Positions 5,890 to 6,083 of a stretch of DNA of 6,083 nucleotides are shown piece by piece. Position 1 is the first letter of the stretch. Each line of letters opens with the position of its first letter. A program made the position numbers and the translations under genes. The DNA is taken from assembly GCA_020047835.1 (NCBI GenBank), contig JAIFNJ010000144.1, positions 1-6,083 on the forward strand, read 5' to 3'. Under the pieces are notes generated by a model. That model saw only the letters and a program-made list of their open reading frames with translations, had not been told where the DNA came from and searched no databases. This DNA comes from Bacteroidota bacterium. GTDB lineage: Bacteria; Bacteroidota; Bacteroidia; Bacteroidales; SZUA-534.

Positions 5890-6083
5890 GTGCTGCAAGT
5901 TCCATGCTCTGGACAGCGAAGCGCCTGCTTCGCTTTTTAAAATGGAAACAACAGCTTCACTTAAATAATCCCCGCAGCGGGCGCTGCAATTCCCTTTGCC
6001 GCACTGCGAATTCAAGGATAACGAAACGCCTGCTTCACTTTTATTTATATATTTCTCTCGCAGCGGGCGCTGCAAGTTCCATC
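5890..6083. repeat. Degenerate GC-rich intergenic repeat units, continuing past the window end
   Basis: The word GCTGCAA(G)TTCC recurs at 5892, 5983 and 6069, giving a period of about 86-91 bases. The last two copies are preceded by CGCAGCGGGC (from 5973 and 6059), forming the palindrome GCAGCG-GG-CGCTGC at 5974-5987 and 6060-6073. The first two units also share a CGAAnCGCCTGCTTCnCTTTT block (from 5917 and 6022), and a partial GCTTCACTT lies at 5954-5962. The units differ in spacer length and are much richer in G+C than the neighbouring DNA. No gene is present between 5769 and the window end. The repeat's class is unknown to me; it may be a dispersed family used or left over at 3' gene ends. 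Confidence 0.75.
5915..5938 (+). terminator. Terminator-like hairpin inside the first repeat unit
   Basis: AGCGAAGC (5915-5922) and GCTTCGCT (5927-5934) form a perfect 8-bp stem with the loop GCCT, and T residues run from 5934 to 5938. By shape it is a strong intrinsic terminator, 147 bases after the last stop codon and behind the weaker one at 5799. It is part of the repeat family, and the second copy (6020-6042) has lost pairing at three positions. Confidence 0.5.

Noticed and set aside
5854..6075. 73-codon open frame on the - strand
   Set aside because: The peptide is a translation of the GC-rich repeats, with K-S-E-A-G-x-S-L-S appearing twice because the DNA block repeats.
5890..6083. 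CRISPR array
   Set aside because: The repeated words are short, vary in sequence and have unequal spacing with partly shared interiors; there is no uniform repeat-spacer pattern and no cas gene.

Overview
The window reads as a piece of a Bacteroidota chromosome. Four things point that way: a C-terminal type IX secretion (T9SS) sorting domain of the 'gliding motility-associated' kind; AT-rich intergenic DNA; promoter-like TAnnTTTG motifs of the Bacteroidota primary sigma factor; and weak or absent Shine-Dalgarno sequences before most genes. All convincing genes are on the + strand. I see no sign of a mobile element, phage or CRISPR array.

Layout. 3-650: 3' end of a secreted surface protein with a fibronectin-like segment and a T9SS type B sorting domain; its start lies outside the window. 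718-2919: a full-length bifunctional Rel/SpoT (p)ppGpp synthetase-hydrolase with both catalytic centres intact. 2920-3095: a spacer holding a perfect 17-bp inverted repeat and a promoter-like motif. 3096-3584: a Fur-family metal-dependent repressor, followed by a strong intrinsic terminator and, directly against it, a perfect 19-bp palindrome. 3767-5035: purA, adenylosuccinate synthase. 5066-5338: a small two-helix membrane protein. 5388-5768: a 126-residue protein of unknown function, followed by a probable terminator. 5769-6083: no gene; this stretch holds that terminator and then degenerate GC-rich repeat units that run off the end of the window.

How the genes may work together. Rel makes and destroys (p)ppGpp. 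PurA commits IMP to AMP synthesis and is a known target of (p)ppGpp inhibition in other bacteria. A metal- or peroxide-responsive repressor sits between them. The terminator after the Fur-family gene suggests purA has its own transcript, perhaps with the two short genes behind it, so this is a neighbourhood rather than one operon.

Most of the window is well-understood housekeeping sequence. I did not find a convincing new multi-gene system. The parts most worth checking are the 19-bp palindrome in front of purA, the 17-bp palindrome after rel, the terminal repeat family, and the unknown 126-residue protein.
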